From the NCBI GenBank assembly GCA_964575425.1, contig CAZNRD010000029.1, positions 1 to 37,548 of the forward strand: a stretch of 37,548 nt of DNA, written 5' to 3'. This DNA comes from DATEAV01 sp964575425. Lineage in GTDB: Bacteria; Chloroflexota; Anaerolineae; Anaerolineales; E44-bin32. Below the pieces are notes generated by a model. That model made no database searches and was not told the DNA's origin. It saw only the letters and a list, made by a program, of their open reading frames with translations. This document shows, in pieces, positions 16,266-24,536 of the stretch; position 1 is the stretch's first letter, and each line of letters begins with the position of its first letter. Made by a program: the position numbers and the translations under genes.

Positions 16266-18032
16266 TCACGCGCCGAGGCGGGCGCGCTCCTGCTCGACAA
16301 GCGAGTCGTCCAGCTTGCGGTAGAGGGCCTCCGGCGGCCGAAGGGCCTGGCCAGCTGGGAGCCGGCTTGGCTCCCAACGCCCGCTCGCCGGCGACGGGTC
16401 GTAGGCCAGCGCCTCATGCTGGCGCTCGCTCTCACGGAAGGTTGCGATCTTCAGGTCGCCGAAGAGAGGCTGATCGTAGCCCAGCATGCGGTGCAGCCGT
16501 TCCGCGCTGAATGGCAAGAACGGTGCGAGGAGGATTTTGAGGGAATCGATGGCGCGCAGAGCCGTGTAGATGGTGGCGGCGGCCGCGGCGCGGTCCGTCT
16601 TGATGGCGAACCACGGGCCCTGGAGGTCCAGGTAGCGGTTGACCGCTGCGGCCAGGGCCACGGCCTCGCCCAGGGCGGCGCGCAGGCGCACAGCTTCGTA
16701 ATGGTCCGCAGCGGTGTGGAAACCCTGCTCGATGGCAGCCAGCAGCTCGTTATCGGGCGGGCGCAGCGGTCCGGGGTCGGGGACGCGGCCGTCCCAGTGC
16801 TTGTAGGCGAACGCCAGGACCCGATTGGCGAGGTTGCCCCACGTGGCGACCAGCTCATCGTTGTTGCGGCGGACGAAGTCGGTCCAGGAGAACTCGCTGT
16901 CGCGCGTCTCGGGCATCACGGCGCTGACGTAGTAGCGGATGGCGTCGGGGTCGTAGCGCGTCAGGATGTCTGGCAGCCACACTGCCCAGTGGCGGCTCTT
17001 GCTGAACTTGGCGCCCTCGACGTTCATGAACTCGTTGGCCGGGACGTCGTAGGGCAGGTTGAAGCGCTCGCCGGGCTCGCCGTTCCACCGCTCGACGCCG
17101 AGGAGTTCGGCCTGCCAGATGACGGTGTGGAAGGGGATGTTGTCCTTGCCCAGGAAGTTGTAGATGCGGGCCTGGGGGTTGTACCACCACTCCTTCCAGG
17201 CGTCGGGTTGGCCGCGATTGCGCGCCCACTCGACCGAGGCGCTGAAGTAGCCCATGACGGCCTCGAACCAGACGTAGATGCGTTTGCCTTCCCAGCCAGG
17301 GAGGGGGACAGGGATGCCCCACTCCATGTCGCGCGTCACCGGGCGTCCCTTGAGGCCTTCCTGGATGTAGTTGCGGGCGAAGTGCAGGACGTTGGGGCGC
17401 CAGTGATTGGCATGCGATTCGATATAGGCCAGCAGCCGATCGCTGAAGGCGGGAAGGTTGAAGAAGAAGTGCTCCGTCTCGCGCAGCACCGGGCGGCTGC
17501 CGTCGGTCTTGCTGCGCGGCTCGATGAGGTCAACGGCGTCGAGCAGGCTGCCGCAGTTGTCGCACTGGTCGCCGCGGGCGCCGCTCGCGCCACAGACCGG
17601 GCAGGTGCCTTCGACGTAGCGGTCGGGCAGGAAGCGGCTTTCGGTTTCCGAGTAGAGCTGGCGCTGCTTCTCGCGGTAGAGGTGGCCGGCCTGGTGCAAC
17701 CGAAGGAAGAAGTCCTGGGCGATGCGGTGGTGGTTCTCGGTGTCGGTGTGGGTGTAGAGGTCATAGGAGATACCGATGGCCCGCTGTGCCTCGAGGTGGC
17801 GGCGGTGGTAGTGCTCGAAGAGGTCCCGGGGGGAGAGGCCGCGCTTGTCGGCTTCGACGGTGATGGGCGTGCCGTGCGAATCCGAGCCCGAGACCATGAG
17901 CACGCGGCTGCCCTTGAGGCGGTGGTAGCGGGCGAAGATGTCGGCGGGGAGAAGCGCGCCGGCCAGGTGCCCGATGTGCAGGTCGCCGTTGGCGTAGGGC
18001 CAGGCGACGGAGACGTGGATGGTGTCGGTCAC
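16266..18032 (-). CDS. metG: Methionyl-tRNA synthetase
   Basis: A 588-residue class I synthetase. It begins IHVSVAWPYANGDLHIGHLAG (HIGH intact), has the zinc knuckle CPVCGASGARGDQCDNCG with four cysteines, the methionine-pocket region WEGKRIYVWFEAVMGY and KFSKSRHW as the KMSKS variant. The anticodon-binding helical domain is complete; there is no C-terminal tRNA-binding (EMAP-like) extension, so it may act as a monomer. The paired CxxC zinc fingers place it in the longer-knuckle MetRS class. It is monocistronic, with an extended -10 box (TGC plus TACAAT, 18111-18119) about 80 bases upstream. Confidence 0.96.
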   Translation of the reverse strand: MTDTIHVSVAWPYANGDLHIGHLAGALLPADIFARYHRLKGSRVLMVSGSDSHGTPITVEADKRGLSPRDLFEHYHRRHLEAQRAIGISYDLYTHTDTENHHRIAQDFFLRLHQAGHLYREKQRQLYSETESRFLPDRYVEGTCPVCGASGARGDQCDNCGSLLDAVDLIEPRSKTDGSRPVLRETEHFFFNLPAFSDRLLAYIESHANHWRPNVLHFARNYIQEGLKGRPVTRDMEWGIPVPLPGWEGKRIYVWFEAVMGYFSASVEWARNRGQPDAWKEWWYNPQARIYNFLGKDNIPFHTVIWQAELLGVERWNGEPGERFNLPYDVPANEFMNVEGAKFSKSRHWAVWLPDILTRYDPDAIRYYVSAVMPETRDSEFSWTDFVRRNNDELVATWGNLANRVLAFAYKHWDGRVPDPGPLRPPDNELLAAIEQGFHTAADHYEAVRLRAALGEAVALAAAVNRYLDLQGPWFAIKTDRAAAAATIYTALRAIDSLKILLAPFLPFSAERLHRMLGYDQPLFGDLKIATFRESERQHEALAYDPSPASGRWEPSRLPAGQALRPPEALYRKLDDSLVEQERARLGA

Positions 18033-18146
18033 TGAATTCTACCTGGACGGCGCCTGAGGTGAATGGGCAGACGATGTGCAGAAGTCAGCCGCCACCACGC
18101 CGTGGCCTGCATTGTAGCACCGCCCTCACGATCGTGGCGATCGCTC

Positions 18147-18178
18147 CGGTCGGCGACCACAGCCGGCCTTGCCGACCG
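18147..18178 (-). terminator. Possible terminator downstream of vapC
   Basis: CGGTCGGC (18147-18154) pairs with GCCGACCG (18171-18178), a perfect 8-bp stem with a 16-base loop, starting 17 bases after the vapC stop on the minus strand. No U tract follows, so this is tentative. Confidence 0.3.
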
Positions 18179-18195
18179 AGCTGCGCTAGGCAGAG

Positions 18196-18615
18196 CTACC
18201 GTCCTCCGGTGTCACGCAACCAATGGACTTTCACGGCAGGAATCAGCCTGTGGAATTCCGGATCCCCGGTGATCACACTGGTGCCATGCAACCTGGCGAG
18301 AGCGCCCGCAAAGCAATCGGCGTACGCCACCCCGCCAATCGCCTTGAGCTCGGCCGCCTGCCTGGCCAGTTCCCAGTCCACGTCGACCACTTCGACGCCC
18401 ATGGCCTGTACCGCCTCGGTTAACTCGTCGGCGCTTTCCTTTGACCGTGTCCGCGCGATGGCATACCACACCTCCCCCAGGTTGACGGTAGTCATGGCGA
18501 GCCGGGTGCGCGTCTCGAGCGCGCTGCGCAACAGTCTGCCGACCTCCTCCCCTCCCGCCTCGTCGGTCAGGAAGGCCAGCAACGCGTAGGCATCGAGCAC
18601 CCCCGGGAGGGTCAT
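18196..18615 (-). CDS. vapC: PIN-domain toxin VapC
   Basis: A 139-residue PIN RNase. The four acidic positions expected of an active VapC are visible: Asp in GVLDAYALLAF, Glu in TTVNLGEVWYA, Asp in VAYADCFAGALA and Asp in VITGDPEFHRL. VapC toxins cleave tRNA or rRNA and are neutralised by the cognate VapB. The ATG overlaps the antitoxin stop as ATGA, giving the normal antitoxin-first order. The protein is intact and probably functional; the RNA target is unknown. Confidence 0.92.
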   Translation of the reverse strand: MTLPGVLDAYALLAFLTDEAGGEEVGRLLRSALETRTRLAMTTVNLGEVWYAIARTRSKESADELTEAVQAMGVEVVDVDWELARQAAELKAIGGVAYADCFAGALARLHGTSVITGDPEFHRLIPAVKVHWLRDTGGR

Positions 18616-18842
18616 CCCTCTCGCTCCCGCTCGCGCGCCCTTTCCTCCATCAGGAGTTTGAGGGCACCGGTACCCTTCAGCGACCCCTGGAGCTTTGCCA
18701 GCAGTTGCTCGGTCACGGGCTTGAGAAGGATGTGCTCCCCGTCGTCATAGATCAGGATTCGCGTGCCCGGCTTGATCCCATACTTCCGTCGAAGCGATGC
18801 GGGGATGACGATCTGGCCCTTGGTCGTGGAATGCGTCTCCAT
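18612..18842 (-). CDS. vapB: AbrB/SpoVT-fold antitoxin VapB
   Basis: A 76-residue protein with the swapped-hairpin DNA-binding domain at the N-terminus: TTKGQIVIPASLRRKYGIKP, GTRILIYDDGEHILLKPV. The C-terminal helical, charged tail (ALKLLMEERAREREREG) should wrap the toxin. The ATG at 18842 has GGGAGG five bases upstream; a GTG six bases earlier is too close to it. Such antitoxins autorepress their operon, which starts at the promoter at 18867-18895. Confidence 0.92.
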   Translation of the reverse strand: METHSTTKGQIVIPASLRRKYGIKPGTRILIYDDGEHILLKPVTEQLLAKLQGSLKGTGALKLLMEERAREREREG

Positions 18843-18866
18843 GCCCACCTCCCACGCTGCCAGAAG

Positions 18867-18895
18867 AGTATGCCATAGGACGTGCAGTAAGTCAA
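18867..18895 (-). promoter_or_regulatory. Sigma70 promoter of vapBC
   Basis: -35 TTGACT (18890-18895), 17-base spacer, -10 CATACT (18867-18872) on the minus strand, about 25 bases before the vapB start. Confidence 0.7.
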
Positions 18896-18968
18896 GGGCG
18901 CCGTTCTCTTACTCTTGCCAAAGGGTTGGACATGTCCGCCCTGGCCGAATGGCCATGGGCAGAACAAG

Positions 18969-18992
18969 CGGGGCGGCCGCTTGGCCGCCCCG
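18969..18992 (-). terminator. Rho-independent terminator after rpoD
   Basis: CGGGGCGGCC (18969-18978) and GGCCGCCCCG (18983-18992) form a perfect 10-bp stem with a 4-base loop, 28 bases after the rpoD stop. It is followed on the minus strand by CTTGTTCT, a modest U-rich tail. Confidence 0.7.
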
Positions 18993-19020
18993 GCAGCATC
19001 TTTCCGTGGGCTCGGGAGGG

Positions 19021-20193
19021 CTAGCTCAGGTAATCCCGCAGCTGGCGCGCCCGGCGGGGGTGGCGCAGGCGGCGCAGCGCCTTGCCTTCGATCTGACGGA
19101 TGCGCTCGCGCGTCAGGCCGAACTTCTGGCCGACCTCCTCCAGGGTGTAGGAGCGGCCGTTGTGCAGGCCGAAGCGCAGGCGCAGGATGCGGGCCTCGCG
19201 CGGGCTGAGGGTCGAGAGCACTTCCTCGACCTTCTCCCGCAGCAGGTTCTGGTAGGCGCTCTGGGTGGGCGTGGGGGTGGTGTCGTCCTCGACGAAAGCG
19301 CCCAGTTCCGAGTCCTCCTCCTCGCCCACCGGCGTCTCCAGCGAAAGCGGGCGCCAGGAGACGCGCATCATCCACTGCACCTTGCGCGAGTCGACATCCA
19401 TGACATGGGCGATCTCTTCCGGCGTGGGTTTGCGCCCCATGTCCTGCTCGAGCTCGCGCGCCACCTTGTACAGCCGGCGGATGCGGTCCGACATATGGAC
19501 CGGGACGCGAATGGTGCGGCCCTGGTCGGCGATGGCGCGGGTGATGGTCTGGCGGATCCACCAGGTGGCGTAGGTGCTGAAGCGGTAGCCGCGGTGGTAG
19601 TCGAACTTCTCCACCGCCTTCATCAGCCCCAGGTTGCCCTCTTGGATCAGGTCGAGGAAGGGCACGCCGCGCCCCATGTACTTCTTGGCGATGCTCACGA
19701 CCAGGCGGGTGTTGGCCTTGATCAGGTGGTCGCGCGCGGCGCGCATGTCCTGGATGTGACCCAGGAGCTGTGCCCGCTTCTTGGCCGACAAATTGCCGTT
19801 CATGCGCGCCAGGCGGGCCTCGGAGGCCCGTCCGCGCTCGATGCGCGTCGCCAAATCGACCTCCTCCTGCGTGGTCAGCAGGGGGACACGCGCCATCTCC
19901 TTCAGGTACAGCCCGACGGTGTCGTCGCTGGAGATGGTGCTCAGGTCGAAGGTTCCGCCATCCGGCGGTGCTTCGGGGCGCAGGTGGGCCGGCACCTGTG
20001 AGACGTCGTCATAGACCTCGATCCCGGCGCCGCGGAAGAAGCTGCGCAGTCGCTCGAGGCGGGTGTCGGCCTCATCGGCCTCGGGAAAGACGCTCAGGAT
20101 GTCATCGGTGAGGACGTAGCCCTGGTAATCGCCTTTCTCCACCAGGGCGGCGAAGGCTTCGCGTCGGTGCCAGCGCTCCTTCGAAACACTCAT
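19021..20193 (-). CDS. rpoD: RNA polymerase primary sigma factor (RpoD/SigA)
   Basis: About 390 residues. Region 1.2 (DDTVGLYLKEMARVPLLT), region 2 with the -10 recognition helix (DLIQEGNLGLMKAVEKFDY, FSTYATWWIRQTITRAIADQ), region 3 (HMSDRIRRLYKVARELEQ) and region 4 with the -35 helix-turn-helix (YTLEEVGQKFGLTRERIRQI) are all present and match group 1 sigma factors. The N-terminal ~90 residues are a short 1.1-like segment. The ATG at 20193 has AGGAG seven bases upstream; the GTG at 20199 is too close. It follows DUF177 by 51 bases. The consensus-like promoters in this window fit a factor of this kind. Confidence 0.94.
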   Translation of the reverse strand: MSVSKERWHRREAFAALVEKGDYQGYVLTDDILSVFPEADEADTRLERLRSFFRGAGIEVYDDVSQVPAHLRPEAPPDGGTFDLSTISSDDTVGLYLKEMARVPLLTTQEEVDLATRIERGRASEARLARMNGNLSAKKRAQLLGHIQDMRAARDHLIKANTRLVVSIAKKYMGRGVPFLDLIQEGNLGLMKAVEKFDYHRGYRFSTYATWWIRQTITRAIADQGRTIRVPVHMSDRIRRLYKVARELEQDMGRKPTPEEIAHVMDVDSRKVQWMMRVSWRPLSLETPVGEEEDSELGAFVEDDTTPTPTQSAYQNLLREKVEEVLSTLSPREARILRLRFGLHNGRSYTLEEVGQKFGLTRERIRQIEGKALRRLRHPRRARQLRDYLS

Positions 20194-20244
20194 CCACACG
20201 CTCCTGGTAGCGGCGCGGGGCAGGCCCGCGGCGCGGGATGGCCT

Positions 20245-20784
20245 TCAGGCGGAACGGTCGCCGTCTTCCTGCCCAGAAAGCAGCGTCTTGAGAGCCGACA
20301 GCCGAGGGTCAATCTCGGCTGCCGGATGTTCACACGGTCCCTGGTTGAGATCCCTGCCGCAGATGGGGCACAGCCCCCTGCAGTCAGGGCGGCAGAGAGG
20401 GCGCAGCGGCACATCGAGCAGCAGGTATTCGCGCAGCAGCGGGTTGAGATCGAGGATGCCGGTCTCGGGGATGGTGAGCAGGGGGTCGGTGGCCTGGCTG
20501 GGCGGGTAGACGAACAGGTCGTGGATTTCGATATCGAGGGACTGCTTGAACGGCTCCAGGCAGCGGACGCACTCGACAGTAGTGTAGGCGCGCAGCCGGC
20601 CGTCGGCGTATAATCCCTGGGCAGTCCGGCTCATGCGGAGCGAGCCCCTCAAGTCCGTCACGCCCAGGTCGGCCGCCAATTGGACGCGTGTGTGATCGAA
20701 GTCGAAACTGCGGTAGGTACCGACGCCCTGATGGAGCAAAAAACCGACGTTCAACCGCAGCGGATGACGATTGTTCAGGTCCAC
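20245..20784 (-). CDS. DUF177/YceD family protein (large rRNA subunit accumulation)
   Basis: About 179 residues. It contains VECVRCLEPFKQSLDIEI followed by DLNPLLREYLLLDVPLRPLC and CRGLCPICGRDLNQGPC, the cysteine-pair pattern typical of YceD in bacteria where the protein binds zinc. YceD affects 23S rRNA accumulation; its mechanism is not established. In many genomes it is next to rpmF, which is not present here; the next gene is rpoD. The start is uncertain: GTG 20784 (AGGCGG upstream) or TTG 20799. Confidence 0.85.
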   Translation of the reverse strand: MDLNNRHPLRLNVGFLLHQGVGTYRSFDFDHTRVQLAADLGVTDLRGSLRMSRTAQGLYADGRLRAYTTVECVRCLEPFKQSLDIEIHDLFVYPPSQATDPLLTIPETGILDLNPLLREYLLLDVPLRPLCRPDCRGLCPICGRDLNQGPCEHPAAEIDPRLSALKTLLSGQEDGDRSA

Positions 20785-20823
20785 ACCGCCGCCTGGCAAT
20801 TGGAGTTCCAGGAAATCGTCCGG

Positions 20824-20852
20824 ATTATAACATAGATAGAATCCAGCGTCAA
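20824..20852 (-). promoter_or_regulatory. Near-consensus sigma70 promoter for the DUF177-rpoD operon
   Basis: -35 TTGACG (20847-20852), 17-base spacer, -10 TATAAT (20824-20829) on the minus strand. It is among the strongest promoters in the window, fitting expression of the primary sigma factor. Confidence 0.88.
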
Positions 20853-20983
20853 GCCGAAATGCATGTTATTGACATAAGACGCGACTGGCAGCCGACAACA
20901 CGGCACATACAGGGCCCCCGCCCATGGTAACCCCGATGCCTCCGGTGATAGTACCGTTCGAATAGCCACACGACTGCCAAGCC

Positions 20984-21583
20984 ATGCTCTGCCTGCTCCT
21001 CGCCACCCATAATCCCGGCAAGCACCGTGAGATGGAAGCCCTGCTGCGCCAGACGGGCCTGCAGCTCGTCGACTTGGCCGGCCTTGGCATCCAGCACGTG
21101 GCCGAAGAGAGCGGCCCCGATTATGCCGCCAACGCTCGGTTGAAGGCTATGACCTATGCGCAACTCAGCGGGTTATGGACGCTGGCGGATGACTCCGGGC
21201 TCGAGGTCGACGCCTTGGGCGGCGCGCCCGGCCTGCACTCGGCGCGGCTCGTCGGCCCCGGCCGCACCGATGCCGAGCGCCGCCGCGCCCTGCTCGGCCT
21301 CTTACAGCCCCATCCGCGACCCTGGAGCGCCCGTTTCCGCTGTGTGGTCGCCCTGGCGTCGCCCGAGGGAGAGGTCGATCTGGCCGAAGGCATCTGCCCT
21401 GGCGAAGTCGTCCCCGAGGAGCGCGGCGAGCACGGCTTCGGCTACGACCCCATCTTCCTCGTCGCCGGGCTCGGGCGCACCATGGCCGAACTGCCTACGC
21501 CTGAGAAGAACCTCCTGAGTCACCGCGCCCGGGCTGTGCAGGCGCTTCTCCCCACGCTGCGGCGGCGCCTCGGGTTGGTCTGA
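20984..21583 (+). CDS. rdgB: XTP/dITP diphosphatase (RdgB/HAM1 family)
   Basis: A 199-residue house-cleaning pyrophosphatase that removes non-canonical purine triphosphates. It shows LLLATHNPGKHREMEALL, the ADDSGLEVDALGGAPGLHSA active-site block, EHGFGYDPIFLV and the C-terminal LSHRARAVQAL. Length is normal. No strong ribosome-binding site precedes the ATG. It is divergent from the DUF177-rpoD operon and convergent with the downstream hydrolase. Confidence 0.94.
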   Translation: MLCLLLATHNPGKHREMEALLRQTGLQLVDLAGLGIQHVAEESGPDYAANARLKAMTYAQLSGLWTLADDSGLEVDALGGAPGLHSARLVGPGRTDAERRRALLGLLQPHPRPWSARFRCVVALASPEGEVDLAEGICPGEVVPEERGEHGFGYDPIFLVAGLGRTMAELPTPEKNLLSHRARAVQALLPTLRRRLGLV

Positions 21584-21649
21584 CATCGCGGCAGCCTCCG
21601 TCCACCAACACGCGCCGCCGGCAGTCACGGCAGCGAACGACAAAGCCGC

Positions 21650-21716
21650 TGAGGCCGGGCGTCGCAGCGGCGCCCGCAGGCGGACAGCGGGTCGGGGAGT
21701 GAGGCGGAGGCGGCTT
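21650..21716 (-). repeat. Dispersed palindromic intergenic repeat, truncated copy D
   Basis: On the minus strand GCCGCCTCCGCCTCACTCCC, GACCCGCTGTCCGCCTGC and GGGCGCCGCTGC match the left half of copies A and B. The right arm is missing and replaced by a local hairpin (GCCGCTGAGGC to GCAGCGGC). The copy lies between convergent genes. Confidence 0.6.
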
Positions 21717-21799
21717 CTCACCGCACGCGCAGCTTGGTCGAGATGATATCGGCAGCGCCGACTGGCCCTTTCACCCTCCTTCAGACCCCTACAACCGCA

Positions 21800-22573
21800 T
21801 CAGACTGAGGGAAACCTCTTCCGGAGAAAGCGGGCGACGGCTTGCCCCACCGCTGCCGGCTGCTCCAGCATCGCCATGTGCCCGGCGTCCGGGACAATCT
21901 CGATTTCCGCCTGCGGGATGGACTCCCCCAGCCGTCGGCTGTACTTCTCAGGCGTCAGCCGGTCGTGCTCCCCGCACAGCACCAGAGTCGGCGCCGAGAC
22001 CTCGCTCAGCCGGTCCAGCACATCAAAGGCATCGCAAGCCCGCAGATCCCTCTCCAGCACCTCTGGCGCGACCCGGAGCATTTGCCTGCGGCCCGCCTCG
22101 ATCAGCCGGCGATCAGTTCGGGGTCCGTAGGCAGCCTCCACAATCAGGTCCACCGCCTCGGGAAATGTACTCGCGCACGCGACCTTTTCCAGGATCAGGG
22201 GATGAACGCGCAGCCGCCCGCCGCCGCCGACAAGCACGAGGCCGGCGGTCTTCGCGGGATCGGTGAGCGATGCGCTCAATGCGACAGCGGAGCCCATCGA
22301 GTGGCCGACCAGCACGCAGGGGCCAAGCCGCAGGGTCTCGATCCAGTTCCACAGGTCTTCGACGTAGCCTTCGATTCGGTCGCGGCCCGTCCCGGGCGAG
22401 CGCCCGTGCCCGGGGAGGTCCAGGGCGTAGACCGCAGCGCCCTCCAGGCGGCGCAGCTGCGCCGGCCAGAAGAGCCGGCTGCCGCCGGCGCCATGGATCA
22501 GCACAAGCGATGGGCGCCCCTCGGGGCGCCCGCCGTGCACTTCGTAGGCCATGCCCGCTGTCACAGGCGACAT
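21800..22573 (-). CDS. Alpha/beta-fold hydrolase
   Basis: A 257-residue hydrolase with the oxyanion region LVLIHGAGGSRLFWP, the nucleophile elbow VGHSMGSAVAL (Ser), the acid in LVLCGEHDRLTPEK (Asp) and the base in VPDAGHMAMLEQP (His). The catalytic triad is complete; substrate unknown (esterase, C-C hydrolase or haloperoxidase-like all fit). The start ATG shares one base with the trxB stop (TAATG), so it is translationally coupled to thioredoxin reductase. Confidence 0.9.
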   Translation of the reverse strand: MSPVTAGMAYEVHGGRPEGRPSLVLIHGAGGSRLFWPAQLRRLEGAAVYALDLPGHGRSPGTGRDRIEGYVEDLWNWIETLRLGPCVLVGHSMGSAVALSASLTDPAKTAGLVLVGGGGRLRVHPLILEKVACASTFPEAVDLIVEAAYGPRTDRRLIEAGRRQMLRVAPEVLERDLRACDAFDVLDRLSEVSAPTLVLCGEHDRLTPEKYSRRLGESIPQAEIEIVPDAGHMAMLEQPAAVGQAVARFLRKRFPSV

Positions 22574-23499
22574 TATCCTTCCCGGCTCGCCAGCCAGCGC
22601 TCCACCATCATCCCCGCCGCCGCTCCCTGCCCCACGGAGGTCGCCACCTGACGGTAGACCGGGTCCTGGATTTCGCCAGCGGCAAAGACGCCAGGCACCG
22701 ATGTCATCATCTGGCGGTCGGCGATCAGGTAGCCGCGCTCATCCATCTCCACTTGACCGCGGAACAGGTCGGAGTTGGGGATGTGCCCGATGTAGACGAA
22801 CACTCCGTCGGTGGCGAGCTCCTGCGTCTCCCGCGTCTTGACGTTGCGCAGCAGCACTGACTGCACCTTGCCGTCGCCGCGGATCTCCTCGACCACGCTG
22901 TCCCACACGAAACTCATCTTGTCATTGGCCAGGGCCCGCTTCTTGAGGGTTTCGCCGGCGCGCAGCTCATTCCGCCGGTGCACCACCCGCACGGCGCGGG
23001 CAAAGCGGGTGAGGAACAGACCTTCCTCCAGGGCGCTGTCGCCCCCACCCACCACGATGACCTCCTTGCCGCGGAAAAAGAAGCCGTCGCAGGTGGCGCA
23101 GAAAGAAACGCCGCGGCCGATCAGCGCTTCCTCGCCAGGGACGCCCAGCTTCCGCGGCAAAGCGCCCGTGGCCACCACCACGGACTTCGCCTCGAATTCC
23201 ACGCCGTGCGTCTTGAGGCGGAAGGGAGATGGCCGACGGAAATCGACCTCGACGACCTCGTCGATCAAGAGGCGCGCCCCAAAACGCTCGGCCTGTTTCT
23301 GCATCCTCTCCACCAGCTCGGGGCCGGTGCTCCCCTCGGGGAAGCCTGGGTAGTTCTCCACTTCGTACGTGATCGAGACCTGGCCGCCGAGCTGATTCCC
23401 GGAGATCACCAGCGGCTCGAGGCTGGCGCGGGCGGTGTAGAGCGCCGCCGTCAGCCCAGCGGGGCCTGATCCCAGGATGATCACCTTCTCCTTCTGCAT
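22573..23499 (-). CDS. trxB: Thioredoxin reductase
   Basis: About 308 residues. FAD-binding GSGPAGLTAALY, redox-active FCATCDGFFFRG, NAD(P)-binding VVGGGDSALEEGLFL and HRRNELRAG, and C-terminal FAAGEIQDPVYRQ are present. It reduces thioredoxin with NAD(P)H. The His-Arg-Arg in the NADPH-phosphate site region is consistent with NADPH. The ATG at 23499 has GGGAGG five bases upstream; the GTG at 23505 is closer than useful. It sits between a zinc-ribbon protein and a hydrolase on one transcript. Confidence 0.95.
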   Translation of the reverse strand: MQKEKVIILGSGPAGLTAALYTARASLEPLVISGNQLGGQVSITYEVENYPGFPEGSTGPELVERMQKQAERFGARLLIDEVVEVDFRRPSPFRLKTHGVEFEAKSVVVATGALPRKLGVPGEEALIGRGVSFCATCDGFFFRGKEVIVVGGGDSALEEGLFLTRFARAVRVVHRRNELRAGETLKKRALANDKMSFVWDSVVEEIRGDGKVQSVLLRNVKTRETQELATDGVFVYIGHIPNSDLFRGQVEMDERGYLIADRQMMTSVPGVFAAGEIQDPVYRQVATSVGQGAAAGMMVERWLASREG

Positions 23500-23528
23500 G
23501 GGCACCTCCCGTCACCGGAATCGGCCTG

Positions 23529-23765
23529 TCAGCGGCGTTCCCAGTAGCGCGCCAGCGCCGGCACCGTCTGCCGCAGCCACCACAGCGGGGCGCGCGTCCG
23601 CACTTGCCCGACGGCGTCCATCAGCGGCCTTCGGCAACGATCATCGGCAGCACCTGGACGGCAAGTGAGCCGCTTCCCACCGCAGCGCGGGCAGGGGCCA
23701 GGCTCCTCCCCCGGCAGTAGACAGCGCGGGCAGAGGTACAGCGAAAGGGTCGACCCTTCATTCAT
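23529..23765 (-). CDS. Small zinc-ribbon protein of unknown function
   Basis: A 78-residue protein with two CxxC pairs (YLCPRCLLPGEEPGPCPRCG) followed by CRPGAADDRCRRPLMDAVG and a tail rich in Trp and Arg (APLWWLRQTVPALARYWERR). The first four cysteines form a rubredoxin-like knuckle. GGAGG lies eight bases before the ATG. It precedes trxB by 29 bases. No function is recognised; the start and cysteine pattern make it a real gene rather than shadow. Confidence 0.65.
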   Translation of the reverse strand: MNEGSTLSLYLCPRCLLPGEEPGPCPRCGGKRLTCRPGAADDRCRRPLMDAVGQVRTRAPLWWLRQTVPALARYWERR

Positions 23766-23902
23766 TCATCCATCCGTCCTCCTCGCCGGATTCTACTCTT
23801 TCCTGACCGCGCGATCCATCGCACCGCCCAAGGACCTCTTCGATTGTGCCACCATCCTCGCACACGTGACCCGTTCTTGCTCAGGGACGCTCGCGGCCCC
23901 TC

Positions 23903-24514
23903 TCAGCCGTCGCGCGCCGGGCGCGCCATCCAACGGGCGAAGGCCAGCAGCGCTAGGTGAGCAGCCGCTGTCAGCCAGGCATTGCACGTGAGCGCGAACA
24001 GCAGGCTGGAAACCAGCACCCTGCCCAGCCCCTGCCACGCCTCCAATCGCAGCGAAGCCCTCGCCCGCCATCGCCTGGACTGCAGAACCCATTCCAGCGC
24101 GCCCAGAACCAGCCCCGCCGCTGTGCCCCCCAGCATGTGACCGATCCAGAGCGTCCCGCTGGCACGATACAGTGCCCAGCGCGCCTCTTCCGCCAGCGCG
24201 CACCCCGCCGGCGGCCAGCGCACAACCTCCGCGCGCCACCACAGCACCACCATGGCCGGCGCGACCACCAGGCCGCAGATCAGCAATCCGATCGCCCATC
24301 CGGACGCATCCCGACCGTACAGTCCGGCATCACGCCCGGATACAGCCCCCGTGATCAGCGCCAGATACAAAGGCAAGATGTTCAGCCAGGGAAGAGCCCA
24401 CGCAGCCTCCGGCGCGCCGCTGCCCCCTCGCCTGCCAAGCGACGCCGTCAACGCCGGAATCCCCACCGACCCGCCGAGCGCCAGGCCGCACCACAATCCT
24501 GCTTCCCAGACCAT
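23903..24514 (-). CDS. Five-helix integral membrane protein, unknown
   Basis: A 203-residue, strongly hydrophobic protein with about five transmembrane segments, for example LNILPLYLALITGAVSG, WAIGLLICGLVVAPAMVVLW, LWIGHMLGGTAAGLVLGAL and WLTAAAHLALLAFARW. No family motif is recognised. It follows the histidine kinase by 22 bases on the same strand, so the two are probably cotranscribed, which could link it to that sensor. Confidence 0.65.
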   Translation of the reverse strand: MVWEAGLWCGLALGGSVGIPALTASLGRRGGSGAPEAAWALPWLNILPLYLALITGAVSGRDAGLYGRDASGWAIGLLICGLVVAPAMVVLWWRAEVVRWPPAGCALAEEARWALYRASGTLWIGHMLGGTAAGLVLGALEWVLQSRRWRARASLRLEAWQGLGRVLVSSLLFALTCNAWLTAAAHLALLAFARWMARPARDG

Positions 24515-24536
24515 GAGCTCTTGTCTCGCGGGCGCG

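Noticed and set aside
16077..18035. Long plus-strand open frame (652 codons) opposite metG
   Set aside because: Antisense shadow of metG caused by GC-rich third positions.
18196..18842. vapBC as a novel system
   Set aside because: Gene order, overlap, AbrB-fold antitoxin and all four PIN acidic residues are standard.
20869..20874. TTGACA as a -35 for rdgB on the plus strand
   Set aside because: No acceptable -10 is found 16-18 bases downstream.
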